64,000 nucleotides of DNA from NCBI RefSeq assembly GCF_018141425.1, contig NZ_CP058561.1, positions 1,302,001 to 1,366,000 of the forward strand. The letters are read 5' to 3'. The notes beneath the pieces were generated by a model that was not told where the DNA came from, did no database searches, and saw nothing but the letters and a program-made list of their open reading frames with translations. Every line of letters starts with the position of its first letter. The stretch's first letter is position 1. The stretch is from Vallitalea guaymasensis. GTDB lineage: Bacteria; Bacillota; Clostridia; Lachnospirales; Vallitaleaceae. A program made the position numbers and the translations under genes. Shown one piece after another: positions 38,387 to 46,096 of the stretch.

Positions 38387-38965
38387 TTACATATACCAAA
38401 TTTCTTCTGTACTTGCAGAAATCCCTTCGGCACCAGCTTTAAGACATTCAATTACATCTTCTTTATTTCTAATTAGACCTCCAGCTATCAATGGTATCTT
38501 AGTTCGGTCGTATATCTCGTTAATTATCTTAGGTATGGCACCAGGTAGAATTTCTATGGTATCTGGCTTTGTTAAGTTTACAGAGTTGATTCCAGTTTCC
38601 AATGATTTGGAATCAAAAATGAAAAGTCTTTGAATTGCCCACAAATTCAAATTTTTAGCTTTTTTAATAAGATTACTTTTTGTTGTAATAATTCCATCAG
38701 GCTTAATCTGTTTACTAATGTATTCAAGTGCGATTGAATCCTTAGCAAACCCTTGCAGTAAGTCAAAATGAATATAAATATCCATATCGTTGTCCTTTAC
38801 TTTCTGTACTATTTCTTTCAAGTTAAAAATACTTCCTGTAAGTAAAAAAATAACTTTGCAAGGTGACTTAATAGCCAAATCAAGTTTATCCAACTGGTTA
38901 ACTGCTGCAATAATAGGATTCATTTCTGTTTGACTATGGAAACTATTAACTTGTTTATTGTTCAT
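38387..38965 (-). CDS. glpP: Glycerol-3-phosphate-responsive antiterminator GlpP
   Basis: A 192-residue protein, the same length as Bacillus subtilis GlpP. It has the TIM-barrel-like pattern of the family (VIFLLTGSIFNL, IHFDLLQGFA, DGIITTKS, EILPGAIP, IAGGLI). With glycerol 3-phosphate it binds leader RNA and prevents termination upstream of glycerol genes. ATG at 38965 has AGGAG eight bases upstream. A terminator hairpin lies in its own leader, so it probably controls its own operon. Confidence 0.93.
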   Translation of the reverse strand: MNNKQVNSFHSQTEMNPIIAAVNQLDKLDLAIKSPCKVIFLLTGSIFNLKEIVQKVKDNDMDIYIHFDLLQGFAKDSIALEYISKQIKPDGIITTKSNLIKKAKNLNLWAIQRLFIFDSKSLETGINSVNLTKPDTIEILPGAIPKIINEIYDRTKIPLIAGGLIRNKEDVIECLKAGAEGISASTEEIWYM

Positions 38966-39013
38966 TACAACATCTCCTATGTACTTAAAGTACTTAATCA
39001 TAATATTTTGGGC

Positions 39014-39063
39014 ATAAAAAAACCACACTAAGCTAACCTATTGATAGGTTTACTTGTGTGGTT
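39014..39063 (-). terminator. Leader terminator upstream of glpP, probable GlpP target
   Basis: On the minus strand an outer AACCACAC/GTGTGGTT stem encloses a perfect 7-bp stem AACCTAT/ATAGGTT with a 2-nt loop, followed by seven T residues. It lies between the glpP promoter and the glpP start, where GlpP-type antitermination acts in relatives. Confidence 0.8.
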
Positions 39064-39103
39064 CTCCATTATCTCCAACCTAGTATTATGTTTTCTATGT
39101 TTT

Positions 39104-39132
39104 ATTTTACATCAGTATAGGCTTTATGTCAA
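39104..39132 (-). promoter_or_regulatory. Promoter of the glp operon
   Basis: TTGACA (39127-39132), a 17-bp spacer and TAAAAT (39104-39109). Transcription would start near 39098 and meet the leader terminator within about 80 nt. The rest of the gap to 39335 is AT-rich with no gene seen. Confidence 0.75.
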
Positions 39133-39335
39133 TATTTTTGCTGAATATTATATTATTTTTATAAATAAGCAATAATTATATTTAGTTAACTATTGTATTT
39201 ATCTACAAATATTTTATATAAGTTTTTATTATTTTATATTCTATTAATAAAAGTATATATAATCTAAAATGTTATTTTTAATGCAATGCAATTACAAGAA
39301 ATAACAATATTTATTTTAGCCTTTCCTTGTTTTGA

Positions 39336-39381
39336 ATTATAAAAAAGAAGTTATTTTTAGAAATAACTTCTTTTTTATAAT
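39336..39381 (-). terminator. Terminator of the hydrogenase-maturation operon
   Basis: Perfect 21-bp inverted repeat (39336-39356 with 39361-39381) and a 4-nt loop, containing a six-base A/T run on either strand. It follows the TM1266-type gene by about 35 bp and could act in both directions. Confidence 0.85.
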
Positions 39382-39417
39382 GTAATATCTTATAACTATA
39401 ATTAAATTGATAATGAA

Positions 39418-39678
39418 CTAATAAATTTCTTTTTTAGAAATTGAAGTTTTAACCTGAGTATTTGGTAATTTACCCAGTTTACCATTCAAACTGTTAATAT
39501 CATTAATTTCTCCAACTACTGTAATACTTATTACTGAAATTCCTTCTTCAATAAGAGGCAATCCCATTCTTCCTTTTACCATATCTTTATAAGAAGAGAC
39601 TATAGCATTAAAGGTGTTTTGTGTATCTTCTGGTCTTTCTAATATAGCACTTATTACAGCAACTCTTTTCAATGACAT
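39418..39678 (-). CDS. TM1266-family putative iron-only hydrogenase regulator
   Basis: An 86-residue ferredoxin-like/ACT-type small protein matching the TM1266 family, which co-occurs with [FeFe]-hydrogenase maturation genes. The start KRVAVISAILERPE and the later GLPLIEEGISVISITVVG are typical. Its regulatory role is a family assumption rather than shown. It is the last gene of the hydG operon, starting 2 bp after the 74-residue gene, with AAAGGAT before the ATG. Confidence 0.85.
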   Translation of the reverse strand: MSLKRVAVISAILERPEDTQNTFNAIVSSYKDMVKGRMGLPLIEEGISVISITVVGEINDINSLNGKLGKLPNTQVKTSISKKEIY

Positions 39679-39679
39679 C

Positions 39680-39904
39680 TTATCCTTTCTTGATATGCAT
39701 CTTGATTTTTTCTACATCTTGTTCTTCACAATTAACTATTATACCATATTTTTCATCTATATTAATTCTATATCTTCCGTTTACATAATTTTTAGTTCCT
39801 GTAATGTATGACCATCTTCTTTTGAATACTTCACAAACAGCTAATTCAACATGGAATTTATTATGAATATCCTCTACAATATTCTCTAGTTCCTCTCTAC
39901 ACAT
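39680..39904 (-). CDS. Uncharacterised 74-residue protein of the hydG operon
   Basis: A small protein starting MCREELENIV with a central basic/aromatic segment (FKRRWSYITGTKNY). I do not recognise the family. Its ATG overlaps the hydG stop codon (ATGTGTAG), indicating translational coupling, and the TM1266-type gene follows after 2 bp. This placement suggests a role in hydrogenase maturation or its control. A longer frame from 39946 would start inside hydG without a ribosome site. Confidence 0.7.
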   Translation of the reverse strand: MCREELENIVEDIHNKFHVELAVCEVFKRRWSYITGTKNYVNGRYRINIDEKYGIIVNCEEQDVEKIKMHIKKG

Positions 39905-41387
39905 ATAGATCTCTTTCTCCTTCGGATATTCTTTTATAATAATCATTTATTACACTCAATAATTTATTATTTTTATAGAATTCCATGTTATTGATTTCTT
40001 CAAATTCCTTCTTAATAAGTTCTTCCCCAATTTTTTTAGTTTCTTCTGTAGCATAATCATCCAAGTATTCTCTAAATGTAAGTACAGCATTTAGTTTACA
40101 GAACTTACCTTCTGTTCCTGTTTCCAACAGATTCATTATCTTATCTCCTGTTCTACCACATCTATATCCAGCAGTACAGAAAGAAGTAATCTTACCCATC
40201 TCAGCTAGTTTATTAACTACTTGATCTAGTGTACGGTTGTCACCAATAGTAAATTGCTGTTTGTCTTCTTTTTCATTGTGAGCAGCTTTATCGTACGCAC
40301 CTATACCTATTTTGGTTGAGGCATCTAATTGTGTACATCCAACTTTTACAACTTCATCTCTTACCTCTGGGTTTTCACGTGCTGTGATTATTAATCCAGT
40401 ATAAGGAACTGCAAGTCTTAGAACTGTAACTAGTTTTTTAAAATCTTTATTATTAACTAGATATTTGGAAGCTATACTAAGTTCTGAACCTGAAGCTGGT
40501 GTAAGTCTTGGGAATGAAATTGTATGAGGTCCTATACCAAATTGTTTTTCAAGATCGTCAGCATGATATAATAATCCCATAACTTCAAAACGCCAATCAT
40601 AAAGTCCAAAAAGAGCTCCTATAGCTACATCATCAATACCTGCATCCATTGCTCTATGAAGAGAGTATAATCTCCATCTATAGTTGGCTTTTAATCCTTT
40701 TGGATGAGCTGATTTATATGTATCCTTATGATATGTCTCTTGGAATACTTGGTACGTACCTATACCTACTTCCTTTAACATCTTCAAATCTTCTATGCTC
40801 ATAGGTGCTGCATTAACATTTATTCTTCTTATATATGAATTTTTTCCACTTCTTGATTTCTTTTTAACATCATATACTGTTTTCATACTTTCAGCTATAT
40901 ATTTAGCATCTGTCTTTGGATGTTCACCATAAACAACGATGACTCTTTTGTGTCCTTGGCTGAGAATATAATCGGTTTCTCTTCTTATCTCTTCAGCAGT
41001 TAATACTTTTCTTTCTTCTCCTGCATTCTCTTTTCTGAATCCACAGTATCTACAACTATTTACACATAGATTACCACAATAAAGTGGCGCAAAAAATACA
41101 ATCCTGTTATCATATACTCTTCTCTTGACTTCTGCTGCAACTTCATACATTTCTTCCCACATATCTTCATCAGTAACGTTAAGTAATGTAGCAGTTTCAT
41201 CAAAGCTCAATCTCTCAACTGCTAAAGATTTATCAAGTATAGCTCTGACTTTTTCCTTGCTGCAGTCTTTGTTCATATTCAGTTTGTTATGTATTTCATT
41301 TTCATTAATAAAATCTTTACCATTAATTAAGTACTTGTCTATCTGATCTTGTTTTATAACTTGGTCTATCCAACTTCTTGTATCCAT
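39897..41387 (-). CDS. hydG: [FeFe]-hydrogenase H-cluster maturase HydG (radical SAM tyrosine lyase)
   Basis: A 496-residue radical SAM enzyme that cleaves tyrosine to supply CO and CN ligands to the H-cluster. The N-terminal 4Fe-4S motif is Cys108, Cys112, Cys115 (CVNSCRYC). The C-terminal auxiliary cluster region is unusual: HydG normally has Cys-x2-Cys-x22-Cys, but here Cys404 is followed by Gly407 at the second position, a Cys at 410, and the last Cys at 430. AGGAGG precedes the ATG. It leads a three-gene operon behind a long structured leader; no hydE, hydF or hydrogenase gene lies in the window. Confidence 0.93.
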   Translation of the reverse strand: MDTRSWIDQVIKQDQIDKYLINGKDFINENEIHNKLNMNKDCSKEKVRAILDKSLAVERLSFDETATLLNVTDEDMWEEMYEVAAEVKRRVYDNRIVFFAPLYCGNLCVNSCRYCGFRKENAGEERKVLTAEEIRRETDYILSQGHKRVIVVYGEHPKTDAKYIAESMKTVYDVKKKSRSGKNSYIRRINVNAAPMSIEDLKMLKEVGIGTYQVFQETYHKDTYKSAHPKGLKANYRWRLYSLHRAMDAGIDDVAIGALFGLYDWRFEVMGLLYHADDLEKQFGIGPHTISFPRLTPASGSELSIASKYLVNNKDFKKLVTVLRLAVPYTGLIITARENPEVRDEVVKVGCTQLDASTKIGIGAYDKAAHNEKEDKQQFTIGDNRTLDQVVNKLAEMGKITSFCTAGYRCGRTGDKIMNLLETGTEGKFCKLNAVLTFREYLDDYATEETKKIGEELIKKEFEEINNMEFYKNNKLLSVINDYYKRISEGERDLYV

Positions 41388-41463
41388 TTGTATAACCTCC
41401 TATAATTTAAAAGATCTACAGAACAAAGAGTGACTATTACCACATAAAAGATTCATAAATAAC

Positions 41464-41486
41464 AAAAAAACTTCCACAAAGGAAGT
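41464..41486 (-). terminator. Second tandem terminator in the hydG leader
   Basis: On the minus strand ACTTCC pairs with GGAAGT around a 5-nt loop, followed by seven T residues. It lies 77 bp before the hydG ATG and directly after another terminator. Confidence 0.75.
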
Positions 41487-41495
41487 CATGCAAAT

Positions 41496-41519
41496 AAAAA
41501 ACAGCTCAAAAGAACTGTT
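41496..41519 (-). terminator. First tandem terminator in the hydG leader
   Basis: On the minus strand AACAGTTC pairs with GAGCTGTT (one G-T pair) around a TTTT loop, followed by a run of T residues. Together with the next hairpin it makes two intrinsic terminators between promoter and gene. Confidence 0.75.
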
Positions 41520-41632
41520 AAATAACAATTCTGCACAAATTCCTATCAAATAAGATATCTCTTTTCTGTAAGGTCTTTGATTTTACCTTCAGTTCAACTA
41601 AGACATTTCTCAGAAAAACTGAACTTTATTCT
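41520..41632 (-). ncRNA. Structured 5' leader of hydG, candidate regulatory RNA
   Basis: The transcript from the promoter at 41639-41667 can form a stem AGTTCA/TGAACT (41620-41625 with 41591-41596) enclosing TTTC/GAAA, then a stem AAGGT/ACCTT (41585-41589 with 41570-41574), before the two terminators. I do not recognise a known riboswitch class, and no T-box consensus is present. Confidence 0.45.
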
Positions 41633-41638
41633 AAATCA

Positions 41639-41667
41639 ATGATATCACTTTGTTTATTTTTTGTCAA
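41639..41667 (-). promoter_or_regulatory. Promoter of the hydG operon
   Basis: TTGACA (41662-41667), a 17-bp spacer and TATCAT (41639-41644). Transcription would begin near 41632, giving a leader of about 245 nt before the hydG ATG. Confidence 0.75.
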
Positions 41668-41750
41668 TACACATGATATAAACGTTAATAATTGCTATTT
41701 ATTCATTTGATAATATTAATACTATCTATATCATCTTTATTTTAAAATTA

Positions 41751-42491
41751 CTATAAATCCTGAATAACTGATATTATTTTTCCTTTTTCTTGATCATGAA
41801 TATTTTCACTCAGTCTTGCCGCTAATATTATAGGTATCCAATCTAAAACATCTTTTTTCTCCTTTTTGGTTCTATTACAATATGTTTCTAAATATAATTC
41901 TGCGATTTTTTGTGAATGGAACAGATACAGCATGTAGGTACGACATACATCAGCATTATCACAACCATTTGTTGCATCAATCCAATCGATAATGTAATAT
42001 TTGTCTTGCTGTTTTATTATATTGTAACCATAAAAATCTCCGTGACAAAGACATTTTCCGTCTGGAAGCTTGTCTAATATATTTAATAATTTATTCTTGC
42101 TTGTTTTATTAAGCATCTTATTACTTGATATTTTTTCTCTAAGTCTATTATTTAGATTGTAAGGAAGCTGGATATCCTTAGAATGTATCTCTATTTGCAT
42201 ATCTAACATTATATCAACATATTTATTTGCATTATAAATATTTGATAAGTAACAATCGTGTAGCGTAACGCCTTCAATAAAATCCATTTTCATTGCAATA
42301 TTATCATTAATTTCTAAGACTTCATGCACCTTTGCAATAGGCAAACCTACATCCTCTATTAATGAATTAATCATTGCTTCATAAAATGCATAGGCTTTAT
42401 TGTAGTCTTTCTTAAATACCTTTATAGCATGAGTTTCGCTAAGATAGACAGTTGCTTGAGTTCCAGTTCCAATTTTAATTTCTTTATTCAT
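41751..42491 (-). CDS. APH-family phosphotransferase
   Basis: A 246-residue kinase-like protein of the aminoglycoside phosphotransferase/choline kinase family. The N-terminal lobe has GTGTQATVYL and AIKVFKK; the catalytic loop is CHGDFYGYNI and the metal-binding motif is IIDWIDA. Such proteins phosphorylate small molecules, sometimes antibiotics; the substrate here cannot be read. It is the first of a long run of single minus-strand accessory genes. An AAGAG site lies just before the ATG. Confidence 0.85.
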   Translation of the reverse strand: MNKEIKIGTGTQATVYLSETHAIKVFKKDYNKAYAFYEAMINSLIEDVGLPIAKVHEVLEINDNIAMKMDFIEGVTLHDCYLSNIYNANKYVDIMLDMQIEIHSKDIQLPYNLNNRLREKISSNKMLNKTSKNKLLNILDKLPDGKCLCHGDFYGYNIIKQQDKYYIIDWIDATNGCDNADVCRTYMLYLFHSQKIAELYLETYCNRTKKEKKDVLDWIPIILAARLSENIHDQEKGKIISVIQDL

Positions 42492-42575
42492 CTCTTGTTA
42501 ATCCAATTAACCTCTTTTAAAAGTAATTGAGTTTCCTTCCTCTCAATTTTTTCTTATGTAGATTTAAGCTACTTT

Positions 42576-43148
42576 TTAATAGTTATAAAAATCTTCTCTT
42601 AATAACGAATATAATTTTAAATCAATGATACCTTTCTCTTTCCACATTTGCCCCTGCCTTATAGTACCTTCGTATTCAAAATGATTTCTTATCAGAACTT
42701 CCTCTGATTTTTTGTTTTCTGTCATTACAAATGCTTGTATTCTATTTACTTCAATTTCATCAATTAAATATTTAGTTAATCTTCTCGTAGCCTCTGTTGC
42801 AATTCCTTTTCCCCAATAATTTGGATTGAGTCTATATCCAATTGTAACCATGCTTATTTTTTTATCAATATCAAATATTTCAGCAATTCCCACTAACTTA
42901 GGTAGTTGTTTTTTGATGTATATACCTAAAAATATCATTTTCTTTTTATTGAAGTCTCTTTCATAATGTCCAATCATATTTTTTACAGTATTAATATTCT
43001 TTTTAGCTTTACCTGGTATGTATTTATAGATTATTTCGTCACTATGTATCTCAAAAAAATCATTTATGTCATCCTCTTCAATTTTTTTAAGGATAAGTTC
43101 TGTAGATTCTATAATAGGATAGCTTTCATATAATAATTCAAATTTCAT
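42576..43148 (-). CDS. GNAT-family N-acetyltransferase (RimJ/RimL type)
   Basis: A 190-residue acetyltransferase. The acetyl-CoA binding segment is visible in GYRLNPNYWGKGIATEATRRL, and the C-terminal VMTENKKSEEVLIRNHFEYEG is typical of the RimJ/RimL-like subfamily. The substrate is unknown. ATG at 43148 has AAAGGAG seven bases upstream; the frame continues eight codons further without a ribosome site. Confidence 0.88.
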   Translation of the reverse strand: MKFELLYESYPIIESTELILKKIEEDDINDFFEIHSDEIIYKYIPGKAKKNINTVKNMIGHYERDFNKKKMIFLGIYIKKQLPKLVGIAEIFDIDKKISMVTIGYRLNPNYWGKGIATEATRRLTKYLIDEIEVNRIQAFVMTENKKSEEVLIRNHFEYEGTIRQGQMWKEKGIIDLKLYSLLREDFYNY

Positions 43149-43201
43149 TATAAACTCCTTTCCGTTAAACAATAATTTAAATTGTTTTATCCTCTCTTTA
43201 A

Positions 43202-44041
43202 TTAATCCTCTATTCTTACAGCATTACCACCAACATAGACTTTATAAATATTTTGATTATTATATCCTAATTCTACTTTTATAACAGAGGGTTTATTCAT
43301 ACTGTATCCTTGTTTAAACAAGTATCTTTTATTAGTATCATTACTGTATCTACTTAAATAGCAGGCTAAAGCTCCATTTGAAGTTCCAGTTGCAGCTTCT
43401 TCATTTATTCCATCTCTAGGTGCAAAATTTCTACAAACTGCATTGGCATTCGTTATTCCTTCTTGGGTAAAAACATGTATTCCAGATACGTCATACTTAT
43501 TACTCAAAACAATAATCTCATCAAACTTAGGCTGTAATTTATTAAGAATTCCTAAGTTCTTTACTGGTAATATAATATCTCTCATACCTGTAGAAACAAT
43601 CTGAATTGGTTGATTATCTATATTTGTTAAGGCTGATTCAAAGCATTTATTGATTTCTTCTAAGCTTATTATATCAAAAAAAACTGGTTTATTCTGTTCC
43701 ATAAATACATCGTTATCATTAACAATTATCTTAAGAACTCCTGCTTTTGTTTCTTGAGTATATTCTCCGCAAGATAAAATATGCAAATCCCTTAGTAAAT
43801 TAAATGTTGCAATCGTTGCATGACCACATAGATCTACTTCTTTTACCGGTGTAAAAAATCTTACTTTGTAATCAGCTACTTTTGATTGTGAAACAAACGC
43901 AGTTTCTGAGTATCCTATCTTAGAAGATATTTCTAACATTGATTTTTCATCTAAACTATCTGCATTAAGAACTACACCTGCAGGGTTCCCACCTTCTACT
44001 GTTTGTGAAAATGAACTTAATCGGTATGTTGTTATTTTCAT
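43202..44041 (-). CDS. PhzF-family isomerase-like protein
   Basis: A 279-residue PhzF-fold protein (diaminopimelate epimerase superfamily). The family opening GGNPAGVVLNAD, the VDLCGHATIA segment and ATGTSNGALACYL near the C-terminus are clear. PhzF itself isomerises a phenazine precursor, but most homologues have no known substrate and this one is not in a phenazine cluster. GGAGAGG precedes the ATG. The first insertion sequence lies 16 bp beyond its target repeat, upstream of this gene. Confidence 0.9.
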   Translation of the reverse strand: MKITTYRLSSFSQTVEGGNPAGVVLNADSLDEKSMLEISSKIGYSETAFVSQSKVADYKVRFFTPVKEVDLCGHATIATFNLLRDLHILSCGEYTQETKAGVLKIIVNDNDVFMEQNKPVFFDIISLEEINKCFESALTNIDNQPIQIVSTGMRDIILPVKNLGILNKLQPKFDEIIVLSNKYDVSGIHVFTQEGITNANAVCRNFAPRDGINEEAATGTSNGALACYLSRYSNDTNKRYLFKQGYSMNKPSVIKVELGYNNQNIYKVYVGGNAVRIED

Positions 44042-44056
44042 ATATTTACCTCTCCA

Positions 44057-44064
44057 TTCTTATA
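44057..44064. repeat. 8-bp target-site repeat TTCTTATA, left
   Basis: Directly abuts the left inverted repeat of the first insertion sequence. The same octamer recurs between the two copies and after the second. Confidence 0.85.
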
Positions 44065-44216
44065 GGTAGTGTAAAGTTTAACACTACACTATTTGTTTAA
44101 ATTCTTTATTTATCAAGGGTTTCACAGTTTTTTGCAATAAAATAACAATGACCCCCTATTTTCAGTTATAATTGAAGTTCCAACACACCAAAAATTCCTG
44201 AAAGGATGTCATTGCT

Positions 44217-45674
44217 ATGCCTTCAATTATAACTTATTTACTTAATATAATTCAATACCAAAATCAACAAATTTCTTGGTTACTTCTTTTCATCTCTAAA
44301 TTTATTCCTCTTAAGCAATGGGCTTTTGATGATGCTCATTCACCTAAGTATCAGAAATTCAAGACCGATAAACTACCTATTATTAAACGCTTTGTTAAAC
44401 AAGATTGGCAATTTTTGACTGAATACTATCTTCTTCGTTATGGTAAACCTTTAAAACCTGTTAGGACTCAAAAAGGTAAAATCCGTAATGTTCCTAACGA
44501 TACCATTTGCCCTTTATGTGGTGCTCCACAGCAATATATTTACGATAATAATGGTGGTAAAGGCCAATTTAAGTGTAAAGTTTGCCAAAAAACTTTTGTT
44601 ACGGGTGAACAAGTTTCTTCTCCTCTTGTTCTTAAATGCCCTTATTGCAATCATTCTCTTGTTGCAAAAAAAGATAGGAAACATTTTAATGTACATAAGT
44701 GCATTAATAATAAGTGCTCTTATTATATATCCAATGTGAGTAAATTACCTAATGACGTAAAACATTCTGATCGCTATAAGTATAAACTACGCTATATCTA
44801 CCGTGAATTCTCTGTAGATTTTTTTGCTATGGATTTGGATTCTCTTCCTAAAAATGCTTCTTCTTTTAAATTCCGTAGTAAAAGTGCTTATATCATGGGA
44901 CTTTGTTTGTCTTATCATGTAAACCTTGGACTATCTTTAAGAAAAACTGCTCAGGCTTTAAAAGACATTCATTGTATTGATATCTCTCATACTATGGTTG
45001 CTAACTATGCTCATTCCGCTGCTACTCTTATTAAACCTTTTGTTGATAATTATAATTACAACCATTTCTCTACTATGATAGCTGATGAAACTTATATCAA
45101 AGTCCGTGGTATCAAAGGTTATGTTTGGTTCATTATGGATGCTGTTTCTCGTTCTATCCTTGGTTACAGGGTATCTGATAATCGTGGCGTAGGTCCTTGT
45201 ATCCTTGCTATGCGTATGGCTTTTCGCAATCTTAAAAAGCTTCCTGATAAATTTCGTTTTATTGCTGATGGCTATAGCGCTTATCCTTTAGCTTCTCAAC
45301 AATTCGCTCTCCGTGAGAAAGATCCTCTTAAGTTTGATATCACTCAGGTAATAGGTCTTTCCAATGATGACGAAGTTTCTAAAAAGTTTCGCCCATTCAA
45401 GCAGATTGTAGAACGCCTTAACCGAACTTTTAAAGCTTCTTATCGTATAACCAATGGTTACGATAATTATGATGGTGCTAATTATGCCTTGTCTTTATGG
45501 GTAGCTTATTACAATTTCCTACGTCCCCATAAAGTTACTTGCTATAAAAAGCCTTTGAATAGGGTTAATTTGCTCTCCAAAGCTGATAACATGCCTGGAA
45601 AATGGCAACTCCTTATATACCTTGGTCAAAAAACCATTCTTCATTTACAAGAGCAACAATCTATCTGTTCTTAG
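44217..45674 (+). CDS. DDE transposase with N-terminal zinc knuckles, copy 1
   Basis: A 485-residue transposase. Two zinc-binding pairs occupy residues 98-123 (Cys98, Cys101, Cys120, Cys123) and 141-167 (Cys141, Cys144, Cys162, Cys167). The DDE catalytic domain has Asp290 (ADETYIKV), Asp351 (IADGYSAY) and Glu399 (IVERLNRTF), with 47 residues between the last two. IS6-family enzymes are shorter and have about 34 residues there. All catalytic residues are present, so it looks active. The protein is identical to that of copy 2. Confidence 0.92.
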   Translation: MPSIITYLLNIIQYQNQQISWLLLFISKFIPLKQWAFDDAHSPKYQKFKTDKLPIIKRFVKQDWQFLTEYYLLRYGKPLKPVRTQKGKIRNVPNDTICPLCGAPQQYIYDNNGGKGQFKCKVCQKTFVTGEQVSSPLVLKCPYCNHSLVAKKDRKHFNVHKCINNKCSYYISNVSKLPNDVKHSDRYKYKLRYIYREFSVDFFAMDLDSLPKNASSFKFRSKSAYIMGLCLSYHVNLGLSLRKTAQALKDIHCIDISHTMVANYAHSAATLIKPFVDNYNYNHFSTMIADETYIKVRGIKGYVWFIMDAVSRSILGYRVSDNRGVGPCILAMRMAFRNLKKLPDKFRFIADGYSAYPLASQQFALREKDPLKFDITQVIGLSNDDEVSKKFRPFKQIVERLNRTFKASYRITNGYDNYDGANYALSLWVAYYNFLRPHKVTCYKKPLNRVNLLSKADNMPGKWQLLIYLGQKTILHLQEQQSICS

Positions 45675-45718
45675 ATTTTGAACCAGAGGCACTGATACAG
45701 CCATCCCGCAGGGACATG

Positions 45719-45840
45719 CCCTTGATAGCATCATTAAACAATGCTACAATGCCATGATTACGACGGGATAGGTCTATCTGTTCTTGAGTTTTTCACCGTC
45801 GGCACCATTTTTAAGCATTGTTTAATGGTGCTGTCAAGGG
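45719..45840. repeat. 27-bp imperfect inverted repeat in the IS 3' non-coding part, copy 1
   Basis: Arms 45719-45745 and 45814-45840 pair over 27 bp, with 25 Watson-Crick pairs and two positions that become G-U pairs in a plus-strand transcript. They enclose 68 nt. It lies after the transposase stop and before the right inverted repeat. It may be a structured RNA, a terminator-like stem, or a transposition site. Confidence 0.6.
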
Positions 45841-45936
45841 TGGCGTAAGTTACCAAGAGCTATTTCTGTTACCTTTTTTTCTTTTAAGGCTTAATTATTT
45901 TTTGTTTTTGTTTTTCATAGGCTACTTTACACTACC

Positions 45937-45944
45937 TTCTTATA
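45937..45944. repeat. 8-bp target-site repeat TTCTTATA, between the IS copies
   Basis: The only DNA between the right end of copy 1 and the left end of copy 2, identical to the outer flanking octamers. Confidence 0.9.
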
Positions 45945-46096
45945 GGTAGTGTAAAGTTTAACACTACACTATTTGTTTAAATTCTTTATTTATCAAGGGT
46001 TTCACAGTTTTTTGCAATAAAATAACAATGACCCCCTATTTTCAGTTATAATTGAAGTTCCAACACACCAAAAATTCCTGAAAGGATGTCATTGCT

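Larger units (their letters stand above)
44065..45936 (+). mobile_element. Insertion sequence, copy 1 (1,872 bp)
   Basis: Bounded by perfect 13-bp inverted repeats GGTAGTGTAAAGT (44065-44077, complement at 45924-45936) and flanked by TTCTTATA on both sides. It holds one transposase gene and a 260-bp non-coding 3' part. DDE domain sequence and 8-bp target duplication suggest an IS6/IS240-like group, although the element is about twice the usual IS6 length. Confidence 0.92.

Noticed and set aside
41388-41632. T-box (tyrosine) or other known riboswitch in the hydG leader
   Set aside because: No T-box consensus (TGGNACC-like antiterminator bulge) and no recognisable conserved riboswitch core; kept as an unclassified leader.
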